A stretch of 64,000 nucleotides of DNA from the NCBI GenBank assembly GCA_012934845.2, contig WNNJ02002028.1:25703-89702 (forward strand), in the 5' to 3' direction. Both the position numbers and the translations under genes were made by a program. This DNA is from Pomphorhynchus laevis (Eukaryota; Acanthocephala; Palaeacanthocephala; Echinorhynchida; Pomphorhynchidae). Positions 63,598-64,000 of the stretch are shown piece by piece. The notes below the pieces were generated by a model that was not told where the DNA came from, made no database searches, and was given only the letters and a program-made list of their open reading frames with translations. Within the stretch, counting starts at the first letter, position 1, and every line of letters starts with the position of its first letter.

Positions 63598-64000
63598 AAA
63601 TAATTTGTCTTTAAGAATATAATGTAATTAAATATAATTAATATAATATAATTATCTACTTTGTTCCGAATAAAAAATATTTTAATTCACATTGAAATTA
63701 TTAATGTAGGAGCATGCTCACAGAAATGATAAAATAAATTTTAAATAAATCTAGAAAATTGAGTTATTCAATAAATACGAATTGAGTATTTATAATACCT
63801 CTTTGGTCGTAAACTATAACCATAGTAAACTATAACTATTCAATTGTATCAAATATTAAACAAAAGAAAAATTATAAATTTATTAATAAAAGTTATTTAT
63901 TTAATATTTTATTATATTAGTAAACTAATATAATTATTAAAATATCTATTAAAATTAATATTAATCTATTAATATTAATATATATTTATATTTATTAATA

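Noticed and set aside
1-64000. LTR retrotransposons, endogenous viruses, CRISPR arrays, tRNA and rRNA genes
   Set aside because: No protease/integrase/gag-type frames, long terminal repeat pairs of LTR type, regularly spaced arrays, tRNA cloverleaf boxes or rRNA-like sequence were recognised.

Overview
This is AT-rich metazoan nuclear DNA, probably from an insect or another arthropod. It carries one recognisable host gene buried in decayed transposable elements. I base this on spliced exons with GT/AG borders, an Acinus-type RRM protein, many CR1/L2-group LINEs, a LINE lineage with a restriction-like endonuclease, Penelope-like retroelements and a Merlin-type DNA transposon. I cannot name the species. 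No rRNA, tRNA, CRISPR or bacterial gene was seen.

1-42 kb is a graveyard of nested non-LTR retrotransposons. I use working names. LINE-A and LINE-B are sister CR1/L2-group families (ORF1 with a PHD-like half finger, then APE endonuclease and RT). They share a 3' terminal stem-loop followed by a conserved 'GCATTTGCCAC' tail. LINE-C is a more distant relative. LINE-D is an R1/I/Jockey-like family. RLE-LINE is an R2/NeSL/Utopia-like family with a cysteine-rich N-terminus and a restriction-like endonuclease at the C-terminus. The longest copies are LINE-B 2150-6480 (+), LINE-A 10319-14215 (-), LINE-C 22330-26950 (-), RLE-LINE 27730-30610 (-) and a young 5'-truncated LINE-A 30778-32666 (-) with a 472-codon open RT frame. 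A Merlin/ISXO2-like transposase fossil lies at 38640-39340 (-).

42-48.3 kb is very AT-rich, with palindromic repeats and Penelope-like scraps. From 48366 to 62712 (+) lies the host gene, an Acinus (ACIN1) orthologue in about 11 exons. Its RRM is encoded by exons 7-8, and the RNPS1/SAP18-binding (RSB) motif by exon 10. Acinus is the scaffold of the ASAP splicing complex. Two introns are swollen by insertions. Intron 2 (about 5.3 kb) holds a Penelope-like cluster, itself interrupted by a 5'-truncated RLE-LINE. Intron 9 (about 3.1 kb) holds a Penelope-like partial tandem between 198-bp direct repeats, with a GC-rich pseudoknot-capable segment at one end. The gene ends at 62712 with an AATAAA at 62734. 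A possible terminal exon of a convergent gene lies at 62771-62963 (-), and a 160-bp tandem repeat follows at 63312-63597.

The points most worth following up are the intron-9 Penelope-like structure and its pseudoknot-capable tail, the covarying LINE-A/B 3' stem-loop, the RLE-LINE insertion with a 12-bp flanking repeat, and the diverged 210-bp tandem duplication in Acinus intron 9.
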